DNA of 64,000 nt from positions 1-64,000 of the forward strand of contig JBCCGK010000061.1 in the NCBI GenBank assembly GCA_039029315.1. Reading direction: 5' to 3'. A program made the position numbers and the translations under genes. Source of the stretch: JBCCCJ01 sp039029315. GTDB lineage: Bacteria; Bacteroidota; Bacteroidia; J057. Every line of letters begins with the position of its first letter. Position 1 is the stretch's first letter. Below, piece after piece: positions 8,153-17,692 of this stretch. The notes under the pieces are model-generated. The model was not told the DNA's origin, made no database searches, and was given only the letters and a program-made list of their open reading frames with translations.

Positions 8153-9878
8153 TATGAGGGAAACGCCGAAAATCTCCGGGTAGGTCTCTTGGATGCTGTG
8201 TAATTAGAATGACTTTTTTTCCAAGTGTATGTGCGATCCCGATTTTGTAGAACACATCAGGATGCTTATAGGTCAAATCTGCAATGACCAACTCAACAGT
8301 ATTCAAATTACTCCAGTTGGTTTCCAATACCTCTTTGCTATATAATGCTTCTGCCCGCGTGCTATTCCATCCAATCGTCTTCAAAGTCTGCTGGATATGA
8401 ACCCATAGCGTCTCGGACCAATAGGCTTCTAATGGCATGGTGACCAATGCGGTTCCTTTTTTTATCTTAAACTCTCTTCCTGTGAAGACTGGCGTAACAG
8501 GATGTTGGGCTACAGTAGTTGCGGGAGTTTTGCTGGTTTCCTTTTCTGCAAGAGGTTTTGCTCCTCTATAGGCCCTCAATTGCAATTGTTCCCATATCAC
8601 TGCACGAATCAACCGATGGGTGTCCTCATCTCCCCACATCATGCTCAAACTCCCATATGGTTGGTGCCCAGGTGCCTCAAACTGAAACATCAAACTGAAG
8701 GTCCGTCCTGTCAGGGAGTGATTGACACCAAATAGCAGAAAACTTACTTGTCCTTTGTGTTGCCGAAACACCGCTTGTAATTGGCGAAGATCAAGAGAAG
8801 GATAGGTTTCGCCTCGCAAGGTAGAGAGGAAAGCGGTAGGGGATTCTTTTTGAAGATATTTGGTCGAAATCGCACTGACCAGCTTTGTCACACGTTCCAG
8901 AGCAAAAGTTTCCTGATCAAAGCGGAACATTTCATGAATCATGGAATTGTTTCCAGAGGAAGAAATGAATGACTTTGCATGCTCCAATGCTGACCGGATT
9001 TCATTCTGGATCTCTTTTGTTCTGGTAGCAGTAATTTCAACTTCCGCATTGAGGTGGCGCGCCATCGATCCAAATGCCAACATGATGTCTACCAATTCTC
9101 CTTGTGGCGTCGCAGCATCCATGAACAACTTCAGGACCAATGCTCTGCGTTTTTTGAAAAACCGCAACAAGCCTTTCAGGCCAATATTGGAGTAAGATTG
9201 TCCATCCGTGGTAATCAGTCGAATATTGTAAGGCGCTCCATTCAGATATTTTTTGCTAATTCTCTGAAGAATTTCAACCAGTTTTTCGGCGGTAATTTTA
9301 TCATCGAAGTGGAACTTGTCCCGAATAGTCGTAATTGACTTTCGTTTGGTTTGGGCTCGTTTCTTCTCCTGATTTGCTTGCTTGATTCTGCGCGCAATTT
9401 CAGCAGCCTCTCTTGCTTTTTTTTCCTCTTCCTCTTTCTTCTTCAGGTCTATTAACTCCCGAAGCAACACCCCTATGGCTTCATCTCGTAGAATCTCTGA
9501 TTCTTCCTTGGCTTTCCAGACTCCCAACAACATTTGGCTGATCTGATCATTCTCGTATCGGCTGTTGGTCACAATCACATACTGCCCTTCTCCAGCTCCG
9601 CCCTGTTTGGGAAATCGAACATTGATATTCACACTTCGTCCGTCCGGTCCACTGCAAGAAGTTGCCATGGTCCGAATACTCTGCCGAAAAGACCGATAGG
9701 TTTCTTTCAGTTCGTTATATTCTAATCCATAAAAACTCTCCCGATTGTGGGTCGTAACATAGGAACTGAATTCAGCGCTACCCATATAATGGGTCGCAAC
9801 CAATTGAGTCCGACGCAAGAAGTCATCAATAGCTGGAAAGGCGAATCGCCCATACAAAGGAGGAACCTGTTTTGTCAT
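8079..9878 (-). CDS. triple-repeat protein with C-terminal deoxyribosyltransferase/TIR-like domain
   Basis: The ATG at 9878 (MTKQVPPLYGRFAF) gives 599 residues; the frame is open for 75 more codons upstream but those look non-coding. No signal peptide is present. Three related segments can be aligned by eye: around residues 60-125 (NELKETYRSFRQSIR, then SVNINVRFP), 205-300 (IGLKGLLRFFKKRRA, then LVDIMLAFG) and 340-440 (LDLRQLQAVFRQHKG, then TFSLMFQFE). A charged coiled coil (about 125-180, KKEEEEKKAREAAEIARRIK) separates the first from the second. The last 120 residues match the nucleoside 2-deoxyribosyltransferase/TIR-like fold: TALVTMPLEAYWSETLW, then VIADLTYKHPDVFYKIGIAH and KKVILITQ. Related C-domains occur in nucleotide-targeting immune effectors; here that role is inference. 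Confidence 0.7.
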   Translation of the reverse strand: MTKQVPPLYGRFAFPAIDDFLRRTQLVATHYMGSAEFSSYVTTHNRESFYGLEYNELKETYRSFRQSIRTMATSCSGPDGRSVNINVRFPKQGGAGEGQYVIVTNSRYENDQISQMLLGVWKAKEESEILRDEAIGVLLRELIDLKKKEEEEKKAREAAEIARRIKQANQEKKRAQTKRKSITTIRDKFHFDDKITAEKLVEILQRISKKYLNGAPYNIRLITTDGQSYSNIGLKGLLRFFKKRRALVLKLFMDAATPQGELVDIMLAFGSMARHLNAEVEITATRTKEIQNEIRSALEHAKSFISSSGNNSMIHEMFRFDQETFALERVTKLVSAISTKYLQKESPTAFLSTLRGETYPSLDLRQLQAVFRQHKGQVSFLLFGVNHSLTGRTFSLMFQFEAPGHQPYGSLSMMWGDEDTHRLIRAVIWEQLQLRAYRGAKPLAEKETSKTPATTVAQHPVTPVFTGREFKIKKGTALVTMPLEAYWSETLWVHIQQTLKTIGWNSTRAEALYSKEVLETNWSNLNTVELVIADLTYKHPDVFYKIGIAHTLGKKVILITQHPRDLPGDFRRFPHIVYDNNIHGLQRLAERIIELVRMG

Positions 9879-10268
9879 AAATTTCCACGATTGCAGAAAT
9901 ACTATACGAAGATAGGGATTTTTCCCTTTCTCTTTTACTGTGTACACGACAAATGTCACTTTTACAATCCTTAGCAACAGATTGCAATCGCTATGGATTG
10001 CAGGACTATAAGTTTTGCCGGTAGTGCAATGCATGTAAGGCCGCTGTAGGCAGCTAGCAATGATTGGCAGACCATTGTTAGCTGGGATGTGATCGAAGAA
10101 CATACCTTCCGATCTGCGATAGTGTCAATAAGAGAGATGGTCTGCCGATCATCTCTACAAAAAATCTGGCTGCAGATTAACCTTACATTTGATCCTCTAC
10201 CGTTTTGCCTTATATCAATTTTCCTTCATCCCATTTCTTCCCTGAAAATTGCTTGTATATTTGATCAT

Positions 10269-10808
10269 ATGAACTTGCCAGCTACTTCCAAAATTGTTCC
10301 ATTTCAGTCGGCAGACCTGCAAGAATTAGCAGAACTGTCCAGAAAGACTTTCCAACAAGGATTTGGACATTGGTACGACCCAAGCATACTTGCCTCCTAT
10401 TTGCAGGATTCTTTCTCTATTCCGCAACTTCAGACAGAAATTCAGGATTCATCTAGTCGATTTTGGGGTGTCAAAGTCGATTCTGGTTGGATCGCTTATG
10501 CCAAACTTCGAAGCAGCAAAATTCCCCCTGAATTGGCGGGTCAAAAAGTGATTGAGCTTCAGCGCATGTATGTTCTTCAAGCCTATTGGGGAAAAGGGGT
10601 TGCACATATCCTGATGAATCACTGTATAGAGTTTGCCCAGAAAGAATCCTTTTCTCATTTGTGGTTGGGCGTCTGGGAGGACAATGATCGGGCGATTCGT
10701 TTTTATGAAAAATATGGTTTCTCTCAGATTGGCAAGCAACAATTCAAGGTATCCGCATCGCTGATAGAAGAAGATTGGGTTATGGCAAAACAACTTAGCA
10801 ACACATGA
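10269..10808 (+). CDS. GNAT family N-acetyltransferase
   Basis: The ATG at 10269 gives 179 residues; the frame upstream to 10089 lacks protein-like character. The GNAT fold is clear: after an N-terminal PFQSADLQELAELSRKTF comes the strand-loop ELQRMYVLQAYWGKGVAHIL, where the QxxGxG/A acetyl-CoA loop reads YWGKGVA, then LWLGVWEDNDRAIRFYEKYG, the usual motif B, and FSQIGKQQF. It transfers an acetyl group to an amine; the substrate is unknown. It overlaps the next gene by 4 bp (ATGA), so the two are probably translated together. Confidence 0.85.
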   Translation: MNLPATSKIVPFQSADLQELAELSRKTFQQGFGHWYDPSILASYLQDSFSIPQLQTEIQDSSSRFWGVKVDSGWIAYAKLRSSKIPPELAGQKVIELQRMYVLQAYWGKGVAHILMNHCIEFAQKESFSHLWLGVWEDNDRAIRFYEKYGFSQIGKQQFKVSASLIEEDWVMAKQLSNT

Positions 10809-11242
10809 ACCTGATCTTTCCAGAGTATCCGCTTCGTATCGAACATCGTGAAGGCAAGCCGCATATTTGGGGGTTGGTCAGAAAAAAATGGCTCGTCCTC
10901 CAAAAAGAAGAATATGTGCGACAATTGCTCATCTGCTATTTGGTGGAAGAAAGAGGATTGTCTCTCGGTCGGATGAGCGTCGAAAAAGAAATCCGATATC
11001 AAGGAATGAAACGCCGATTCGATCTGGTGGTCTATGATCAACATGGCACTCCCTGGATGTTGTGTGAATGTAAAGCACCGGGTATTCTCATCAATCAAGG
11101 CGTCCTGCACCAAATCGCCCGATACAATTCTATTTTACAGACACCTTATTTGCTCGTAACCAATGGAGAAGGCTTATGGATTTTTGGAAGAAATGAAGAA
11201 GGCACCTATATCCTGGAAGAATCTATTCCCAACTCCCCTTGA
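10805..11242 (+). CDS. stand-alone HsdR N-terminal-type (PD-(D/E)XK) protein
   Basis: A 145-residue protein matching the type I restriction enzyme R-subunit N-terminal domain family (HSDR_N_2). The nuclease-like core is visible: EIRYQGMKRRFDLVVYDQHG with the Asp, then WMLCECKAPG, the ExK motif, followed by LHQIARYNSILQTPYLLVTN. No helicase part, HsdM or HsdS gene is nearby, so it is not a restriction system; such free-standing copies are widespread in Bacteroidota and of unknown role. It is translationally coupled to the GNAT gene and converges with sbcC with a 20-bp overlap of the 3' ends. Confidence 0.8.
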   Translation: MNLIFPEYPLRIEHREGKPHIWGLVRKKWLVLQKEEYVRQLLICYLVEERGLSLGRMSVEKEIRYQGMKRRFDLVVYDQHGTPWMLCECKAPGILINQGVLHQIARYNSILQTPYLLVTNGEGLWIFGRNEEGTYILEESIPNSP

Positions 11243-14200
11243 CCATACTTCCGAGTTCAACATCATTGCGAATGTGCAAAAAGGCACTAATCTCTTGTTG
11301 CAATTCCTCTACATGAGAAATAATCCCTACAATTCTGTTTTCCTGTCGGAGAGATTTCAGGGTCTGGAAAATGATTTGCAAGGAGGCTTTGTCCTGTGAG
11401 CCAAATCCTTCATCCAGGAAAAAGAAGTTTTGTTTGTTTTTGGCTTGCTGCTGCACTTGATCTGCCAAAGCCAGGGCCAGGGACAGAGCTGCCTGAAAGG
11501 TCTGTCCGCCAGAGAGGGTCTTCACTGATCGTGTCTGTCCATTGTTGAGGTAGTCGCGCACCAAAAAAGAATTCGATTCCGTTGTCTCTAAACTCAAGGA
11601 ACCCCTTGTCAGCTTCATGAAGCGATCATTGGCTGCTCTACACAGATTCTGGAGATACATGGTAGAGACAAAATTGACAAATCCACTTTTGTGAAACATT
11701 CGTTTCAGAACAAGTAGATTATCTTTTCGTAGCTGCAGGTTTGCCAGTTTTTTTTCCTGCTGTTGTTTGAATGAAAGGTCCTTTTGGAGTCGTTCCTGTT
11801 CTTTTTGCAGACTGCCAACCTCCACCATCATGGTCGATTTTTCCTCCTTTTGTTTCTGAATCTGATGCTGAATATCTAAAAATGCTTCCTTTGAAAAGTG
11901 TTTCCCTTTGACTTTTTCCTGCAGAGCAAGCAACTGTGTCTGTGCAGCATGTCTGTTTTGTGCAAATTCTCGAATGGCCGTTTTCTCTTTGTCCAGATCC
12001 AGCTGCAAGGTCAATAGTTGCTCAACTTCCTCCAGACGTTGGAATCTGCTTTCCGATAATCCTCGATCTATTTCCAGATTTTTTTGAGCCAATTGGGTTT
12101 GGACAGACCTGCCCTGTTCATCGAGTCCTTTGATTTCTCCCAGAAGCGTATCCTTTCTGGATCTCAATTGGTTGATCTGGGTTTCAACAGCATGATAACT
12201 TTCTTCTACGCGTTTAGAATTCTGATCATACTCCAGTGCCAATTCTTCAATGGAAGCATCCAGATCTACTTTTCGGGCTTCATAGGAAATGTATTGCAAG
12301 CTTTTTTTTCCGACTTGAAGGGCAATTTCTTCTTGCTGATAGTCTTGATTGATTTTCTCTAATCCCTTCTGCCAGACAGCCAAGGTCTGATCCTTATTGT
12401 CAATTGTGGCCAATAGAGCATCTCGCTGTAGATTGATCTCTTTGATCAGGATATCCGTCTGATTGATTTTTTCCAGTTGCTCATTGATATAGTCTTCTGT
12501 CATTTCTTCCCCCCAGGTAAAGGTGCTTCTTTGTTGATCCAGATCCCTTTGTAAGCCCTGAATTCGCTGTTGTCGTTCTATTCCCTCTTGAGCGAGTTGT
12601 GTTTCCTGCCCATGAATAGCATCCAGTTGTGCCTGTGACGCTTGCAATTGCTTCAGCTTGGCCTCTTGGGTCTTGATCTGTTGCTTGAGAATTGCCTCTT
12701 GATCATCAGCAAAATCGTTGTGAAAAGGCATGGGATGCTCAGTGGAGCCACATAATGGACAAGGGCTTCCTTCTTCCAATTGGTCAATCAATTCTCCGAT
12801 TTTCTTGTCGGCAAGCATTTTTTCCAAGGAGAGTCGATCCTGTTCGAGGGCTTTCTGCTCAGACTCCCACCGACTATTCAGCAACTCAAGCAATTGTGGA
12901 GTTGGGAGTGCATATTGTGCCTGACTTATTGATGCTTTGCTCAGGATTTGGTACTTGGATCTTTGGAGGCCTTCTTTCTTACTATCAAATTGCAGCAAAT
13001 CTTTCTCTGCTTCGGATAGCAACTGTTGCAACTGCTGAATTTTTTGGTGCCAATCTCTGATAGGCATCAACTCCTTGATCTCTGGCCGACTGTTGCGCAA
13101 CTCCTTGAGTTCATGTTCGCGATTCGTCTGCTCTTGCTTATGAACAATGATTTCTTGTTTGAGTCTTGCAATTTTGTCCGTTCCATCTGAAATCCGTTTG
13201 CTTAGGGCCTGTACATTTTCCTCTACCTTTTTCAAGGAAATAACAGTCCTCAACTCCTCAGCCTTTTGGCTCCATTGCTCCCGATTCTGAAACTCTTCGG
13301 ATACTTTTTGAAAATTTAATTCGACCCGCTGAAGTTCCCTCAGGACTTTGGCTTGGCTATCCTTTTTCTGCTCTATCTGTCGCTGATTGAGTCGATGATC
13401 ATTCAGCAACTCTTTTTTTCGATCAAGAAGAGGTTTGAAAGTCAGCAAACATTGTTCATATGCTTCCAATTGTTCTTCTCGTTTTTTCATCTCTTCAGCC
13501 TGGAGGTTCAGCCTTGCTACCTCCTGCTTACTTTGGTCCAATTCTTCAAACAAAAGTCGCAGTTGATCCTGTTGCTGAAACATTCGTTCCGATTCTTTCA
13601 GGCTTTTTTCCAATTGAGCCAAATTCTGTCTGGCAGCCAAGACTTCCTCTTGCTTTTCCTGGACCTTCTCTGCATCCAATTCCCCAAACTGTGCAATCAG
13701 GGACGCTGTCTGTGCCATTTCTGTATTGACCCCTTGCTCGAGCACAAGGGTCTTGCGATACAGCTCGAACCTTTCCAGATGGAAGATTTCGCGCATCATC
13801 CTGGTCCGTTCAGTATCTGTGAGTTGGAGAAATTCCTGAAATTTTCCTTGAGGAACGATGATCGTCCTTCGAAAATTTTCATAACTCAATCCCAATACAG
13901 ATTCAGCATTTTCTTCAATCGGGACGGGAACACCATTTTCTATTTTGTAAGCAGTCCGTTCCAGTGTTCTGACATCTTCAAACCTTTTTGAGTTTCTTCT
14001 CCCATTCACTGAGAATAGATATTCTTCTTCCTCGACCTCAAATCGAAATTCAATCAACAAACGATCAGAACGAAGGTTCATCATGTTGTAGCCGCGATTG
14101 TCTCGTTGATTGAGCCGATCTGACTGTCCATAAAGGGCGTAGGTGATCGCCTCCAAAATACTGGATTTGCCACTCCCTGTTGATCCAAATATTCCAAAAA

Positions 14201-14288
14201 GCTGTGCCTGTGTCAGTTTGCCAAAATCTATCTCCTGCCGGGTTTGGTAGGAATACAAGCCTTCTATGCTGAGGTGGAGAGGAATCAT
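11223..14288 (-). CDS. sbcC: exonuclease SbcC, ATPase subunit
   Basis: A 1021-residue SMC-like ATPase of the SbcCD (bacterial Mre11-Rad50) nuclease, which processes DNA ends and hairpins in the cytoplasm. Walker A GSTGSGKSS is at residues 35-43, a long coiled coil follows, the zinc hook CPLCGSTEH lies near 508, a second coiled coil returns, and the ABC signature TLSGGQTFQAALSLALA near 925 and Walker B FFFLDEGFGSQD near 957 complete the head. Length fits the family. It is downstream of sbcD in the same orientation with a 56-bp gap. No missing residue was noticed. Confidence 0.95.
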   Translation of the reverse strand: MIPLHLSIEGLYSYQTRQEIDFGKLTQAQLFGIFGSTGSGKSSILEAITYALYGQSDRLNQRDNRGYNMMNLRSDRLLIEFRFEVEEEEYLFSVNGRRNSKRFEDVRTLERTAYKIENGVPVPIEENAESVLGLSYENFRRTIIVPQGKFQEFLQLTDTERTRMMREIFHLERFELYRKTLVLEQGVNTEMAQTASLIAQFGELDAEKVQEKQEEVLAARQNLAQLEKSLKESERMFQQQDQLRLLFEELDQSKQEVARLNLQAEEMKKREEQLEAYEQCLLTFKPLLDRKKELLNDHRLNQRQIEQKKDSQAKVLRELQRVELNFQKVSEEFQNREQWSQKAEELRTVISLKKVEENVQALSKRISDGTDKIARLKQEIIVHKQEQTNREHELKELRNSRPEIKELMPIRDWHQKIQQLQQLLSEAEKDLLQFDSKKEGLQRSKYQILSKASISQAQYALPTPQLLELLNSRWESEQKALEQDRLSLEKMLADKKIGELIDQLEEGSPCPLCGSTEHPMPFHNDFADDQEAILKQQIKTQEAKLKQLQASQAQLDAIHGQETQLAQEGIERQQRIQGLQRDLDQQRSTFTWGEEMTEDYINEQLEKINQTDILIKEINLQRDALLATIDNKDQTLAVWQKGLEKINQDYQQEEIALQVGKKSLQYISYEARKVDLDASIEELALEYDQNSKRVEESYHAVETQINQLRSRKDTLLGEIKGLDEQGRSVQTQLAQKNLEIDRGLSESRFQRLEEVEQLLTLQLDLDKEKTAIREFAQNRHAAQTQLLALQEKVKGKHFSKEAFLDIQHQIQKQKEEKSTMMVEVGSLQKEQERLQKDLSFKQQQEKKLANLQLRKDNLLVLKRMFHKSGFVNFVSTMYLQNLCRAANDRFMKLTRGSLSLETTESNSFLVRDYLNNGQTRSVKTLSGGQTFQAALSLALALADQVQQQAKNKQNFFFLDEGFGSQDKASLQIIFQTLKSLRQENRIVGIISHVEELQQEISAFLHIRNDVELGSMVKGSWE

Positions 14289-14344
14289 GGGGCAATTGTG
14301 AGTGATGGAAAACGGGATATCAAGGTCCGAAGGAGTGGGAATGG

Positions 14345-15571
14345 CTATTCTTCCGGGTCTGCTGCCAAAATTTCCCGAAACAAATTCATCAATTCCTCTG
14401 GGGGTTCCTGGCCTTGGTGCTTGTGCTTGAAATAGTCAATGAACAAGTCTTGCATATTTCGACTAAGGTCAATATCAGTCTGTTTGACCTCTGTCAAACT
14501 TGGATCTGAAATCCGGGGAATGATGGTCAGGATTCCATTATGAGCCTGATGAAGACGCTTTCGATCAGTGGCATTCAAGAAGGTTTCGGACACCAGAGTT
14601 AGTTCGACCAAGGCTGAAGGATGTTCTTTCAACCATACAATGGCTTCCTCAATAGAATGAAATGTTTGGCGAGCAAGGGGTTTGCCTTCCCGCAGCGGAA
14701 TCTTTTGGAAGGAAACCTTTTCACCTGCTTGAGCCTCAATCAATACAATTCCCTTTTCTTGCCCTGCTTCACTCATGCTGTAGGCCAGCGGGCTACTGCT
14801 GTACACTACCGGATATGGCGTATCGCTGACGATCTGATATCGATGAAGATGTCCAAAGGCACCGTATTGGATGCCGGAAGGCAGATTCTCTGTATAAATC
14901 TCTTGTGCACCTCCAATGGTCAAAATGGGTTTTTCGTCCTCTGGTTCTTCTTGTCTGGGAGTCCCCTTGGCCATGACGAAAAGATGTGCCATCAGAATAT
15001 TTACGCCATGTTCATCGCAATACTGCTCAGCCAATGTTTTCCAATTTTCTTCTAACACCTCCCTCAGTGCTGATTCGGGCTTGTCGACGCCTAGATATCT
15101 ACGAAGCCGTACTTCATTGGCGTAAGGAGTTGCGATGATCCTCAATGGAGTCTGATGATTGGGAAGATTGAGTTCCAGAAATCCGGGAGCAGATCTGCTT
15201 ACTGCGAGTCCACTCTCCAAAGCAAAGGGCTTAACTGCACTGTGAGGATATCCAAGGAGAACAATCCCGCATTCCCTGGCAAGGGGATCTGGTGCCTCAA
15301 TACGATCTGGAGAATCATGATTTCCGGCGATTCCGATCACTGCTCTTTGCCCATCAGAAGCCAAGCGCTTGAGGGTGCGATAGAGCAATTCTGTTGCCTC
15401 GATTGAGGGATTGATATGATCAAATAAATCTCCCGCTATGAGGACAGCATCCACCTCTTCTTTCTCTGCAATGATACAGATTTCCTCCATCACTGCCCGC
15501 TGTTCTTCCAGTCTTGACACATGATCTAGTCGCTTGCCTAAATGCCAATCTGCGGTGTGAAGAAGTTTCAT
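14345..15571 (-). CDS. sbcD: exonuclease SbcD, nuclease subunit
   Basis: A 408-residue calcineurin-like phosphoesterase with the Mre11-type metal ligands: LLHTADWHLGK at the N-terminus, IAGDLFDHINPS near 45, GIAGNHDSPDR near 80 and GHLHRYQ near 237. It is the Mn-dependent nuclease partner of SbcC. The start at 15571 places the family-typical MKLLHTADWHLG exactly at the N-terminus. It follows the M16 protease gene with a 12-bp gap and precedes sbcC, so the three are probably one operon. Confidence 0.95.
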   Translation of the reverse strand: MKLLHTADWHLGKRLDHVSRLEEQRAVMEEICIIAEKEEVDAVLIAGDLFDHINPSIEATELLYRTLKRLASDGQRAVIGIAGNHDSPDRIEAPDPLARECGIVLLGYPHSAVKPFALESGLAVSRSAPGFLELNLPNHQTPLRIIATPYANEVRLRRYLGVDKPESALREVLEENWKTLAEQYCDEHGVNILMAHLFVMAKGTPRQEEPEDEKPILTIGGAQEIYTENLPSGIQYGAFGHLHRYQIVSDTPYPVVYSSSPLAYSMSEAGQEKGIVLIEAQAGEKVSFQKIPLREGKPLARQTFHSIEEAIVWLKEHPSALVELTLVSETFLNATDRKRLHQAHNGILTIIPRISDPSLTEVKQTDIDLSRNMQDLFIDYFKHKHQGQEPPEELMNLFREILAADPEE

Positions 15572-15583
15572 GGGAGGGAAGAG

Positions 15584-16819
15584 TTAGCTAGCTCGATAGG
15601 TTATATGTGAAAATGGAGATTGGTGAAAAATTTCATCTGCTGTGTCCTGAATTTCCTGGGCTGTAACAGCCTCAATTGCATCAATATATTCTACAAAGGA
15701 GGTCACTTGATCAAAATCCAACAATTCCTTTGCTGTCCCAAGCATCTGCCCTAATAGGCTTTCAGCTCCTAATGTCAACTGCCCAATCAATTGCTTTTTG
15801 GCACGACTCAAATTCAGAACTCCCAGCGGTTTCTCTCGCAGCAATTTTAGTTCTCGGTACACCAGTCTCCGGATTCGTTCGAGATTGCGTTGTTCACAGG
15901 CATAGTAAATCCCCCAAATCCCACTATCCAGATATGGAGAGTAGAAGGAATAAATATTGTAAGTGAGGCCGTGCTTTTCACGAATATTGAGATTGAGACG
16001 AGAATTCATCGAGGGGCCTCCCAACAGGTTGTTCATGACCAAAAAGGGGATGTAATGGTCTTTTCGTAGGGCGTATGCTCTTCCTCCGATGATTTCATGC
16101 ACCTGATCGGTAGGGATTTCGACTACTTGGTGGTCTAGTAACTGTGGTGACTGTGGTCTGATCCGCTGTCGCGATGAGGTTGGAATGCTTTGAGAGGCGA
16201 CATATTTGTCGAGAACTCGAAGGACTTCTTTTTCTTTGACATTCCCTACAATCGAAAAGACCATTCGATCCTGAACGAATGATCGGCCCAAATGAGCGAC
16301 GACTCTATCCTGGGTGAAGGTTCGGATACTTTCTTTGGTTCCAAGAATCGGATGTCCCAAGCTGTGGCCAGGAAAGATCATCTGATCAAAGTCTTCAAAG
16401 ATTGCTTCATCAGGAGCATTGCGATACAAATCTATTTCTTCGGAAATCACTTGCTTTTCTTTCACAATTTCTCGTTTAGGAAATATAGAATGAAAGGCAA
16501 TGTCAGTCAGCAATTCTGTAGCACGCTCAAAATAGTCTGCAACCAGTGAAGCATACAAACAGGTCTTCTCTTTGGTTGTATAGGCATTCAGATCGCCACC
16601 AACAGACTCCAGATAATTCAGAATATGAAAGGTCTTTCGACGTACGGTTCCCTTGAAGATCATATGCTCAATAAAATGAGCCATCCCCATTTCGCCTTCC
16701 CAATCATCTCGACTTCCAACATCGATCACATATCCGCAGTGTACAGCACGGGTATAGGGTACATAGGTATACACAACCCTGATCCCATTTGATAATTCAA
16801 ATTGTTTACTCTTCATCAT
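15584..16819 (-). CDS. M16 family zinc metalloprotease
   Basis: A protein of about 411 residues related to processing peptidases (PqqL/MPP-like). The inverted zinc motif HxxEH is present as MAHFIEHMIFKGT near residue 50, with the downstream Glu in VISEEIDLYRN near 125. The C-terminal half has the usual inactive second lobe (GGPSMNSRLNLNIREKHGLT). Starts at 16819 or 16816 (MMKSKQFELSNG) are both reasonable; the frame is open a little further upstream. No signal peptide is seen, so it is probably cytosolic. It is first in the operon with sbcD and sbcC. Confidence 0.9.
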   Translation of the reverse strand: MMKSKQFELSNGIRVVYTYVPYTRAVHCGYVIDVGSRDDWEGEMGMAHFIEHMIFKGTVRRKTFHILNYLESVGGDLNAYTTKEKTCLYASLVADYFERATELLTDIAFHSIFPKREIVKEKQVISEEIDLYRNAPDEAIFEDFDQMIFPGHSLGHPILGTKESIRTFTQDRVVAHLGRSFVQDRMVFSIVGNVKEKEVLRVLDKYVASQSIPTSSRQRIRPQSPQLLDHQVVEIPTDQVHEIIGGRAYALRKDHYIPFLVMNNLLGGPSMNSRLNLNIREKHGLTYNIYSFYSPYLDSGIWGIYYACEQRNLERIRRLVYRELKLLREKPLGVLNLSRAKKQLIGQLTLGAESLLGQMLGTAKELLDFDQVTSFVEYIDAIEAVTAQEIQDTADEIFHQSPFSHITYRAS

Positions 16820-16997
16820 GATCCAGATCTTCTCTTTCACATATATAGCATTGTGCAAATTAAGTTGATCATCTACAATAAAGCACCTCTTTTCTCTATT
16901 ATCTTTTTGAAGACTTCACTTGCTGCTAAAAATGGAATTATCTTTGTCTCTCAATTTCCAGCTTTCACCCCTTGTTACAGTACTCAAACTCAGAAAT

Positions 16998-17522
16998 ATG
17001 AATACTTGTTTTTACCGTCTGACTGTTCTTTTCCTGGTTTTGGCCAGTTTTTCACTTCACAGCTGCATCAAACCATGTAATCCAAGCAACAATGCCGAGG
17101 TTGGAGATGAATTTTTTACGGTGACATACCAGAACCCTTCAGGAACCAATTATCTCGAGATCTACAATCCATCGGGAATAGTGGTCTTTCTGGATTCTAC
17201 TGGTGGAGAAAGTGCCAGCCCAAAATTTGAGTTGATTTCTCCTGGTTTTGCAGACGGAAAGTTTGGGCCGTTTTTCTTCACAGAAAAATTTGTGGACCTC
17301 GCTTCAAATGAGATCAATCTCCCCTTGCTGTTTCAGCGACCATTGCGATTCGACTACTATATCAAGAAAGACACCTACGGGCAAGACACCCTTTCGGTTG
17401 AATTTTTACTCAATGTGGATGAGTGCAATTATGATTGGTCCTATATCAATTATTTTCTGAACGGAGCGCCTCTCCCTCAATACGATGGTCAGACATCTGC
17501 TGATATTGTCATCGTAGAATAA
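16998..17522 (+). CDS. putative lipoprotein, unknown function
   Basis: From ATG 16998 the gene encodes 174 residues with a lipoprotein leader: basic MNTCFYRL, hydrophobic TVLFLVLASF and a Cys in SLHSCIKPC. The mature part is beta-rich and acidic (GDEFFTVTYQNPSGTNYLEI; FDYYIKKDTYGQDTL) and ends in SADIVIVE. No family is recognised. It is divergent from the M16-sbcDC operon, with about 180 bp of shared upstream region. Confidence 0.6.
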   Translation: MNTCFYRLTVLFLVLASFSLHSCIKPCNPSNNAEVGDEFFTVTYQNPSGTNYLEIYNPSGIVVFLDSTGGESASPKFELISPGFADGKFGPFFFTEKFVDLASNEINLPLLFQRPLRFDYYIKKDTYGQDTLSVEFLLNVDECNYDWSYINYFLNGAPLPQYDGQTSADIVIVE

Positions 17523-17692
17523 GCTCGACAGATTCCGCTTTCTCGGGCAATTTTTACAAAATTCTTACTTCCAGCCTGCAATTTGAATGGATTGCAAGCC
17601 GGAACTTGTTTTATTATGTATTTTTGGCTATTTCGTATTATTACCTCCCTGATTTACGCAACAATCGAAATATACAAGAAACTTACAAAGAC

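Noticed and set aside
10805..11242. A restriction-modification locus
   Set aside because: Only an HsdR N-domain is present; no helicase, methylase or specificity gene is nearby.
13353..13991. A 212-codon open frame on the plus strand
   Set aside because: It lies wholly antisense to the coiled-coil part of sbcC; Leu/Phe/Gln-rich products arise from reverse reading of Lys/Gln/Glu codons.
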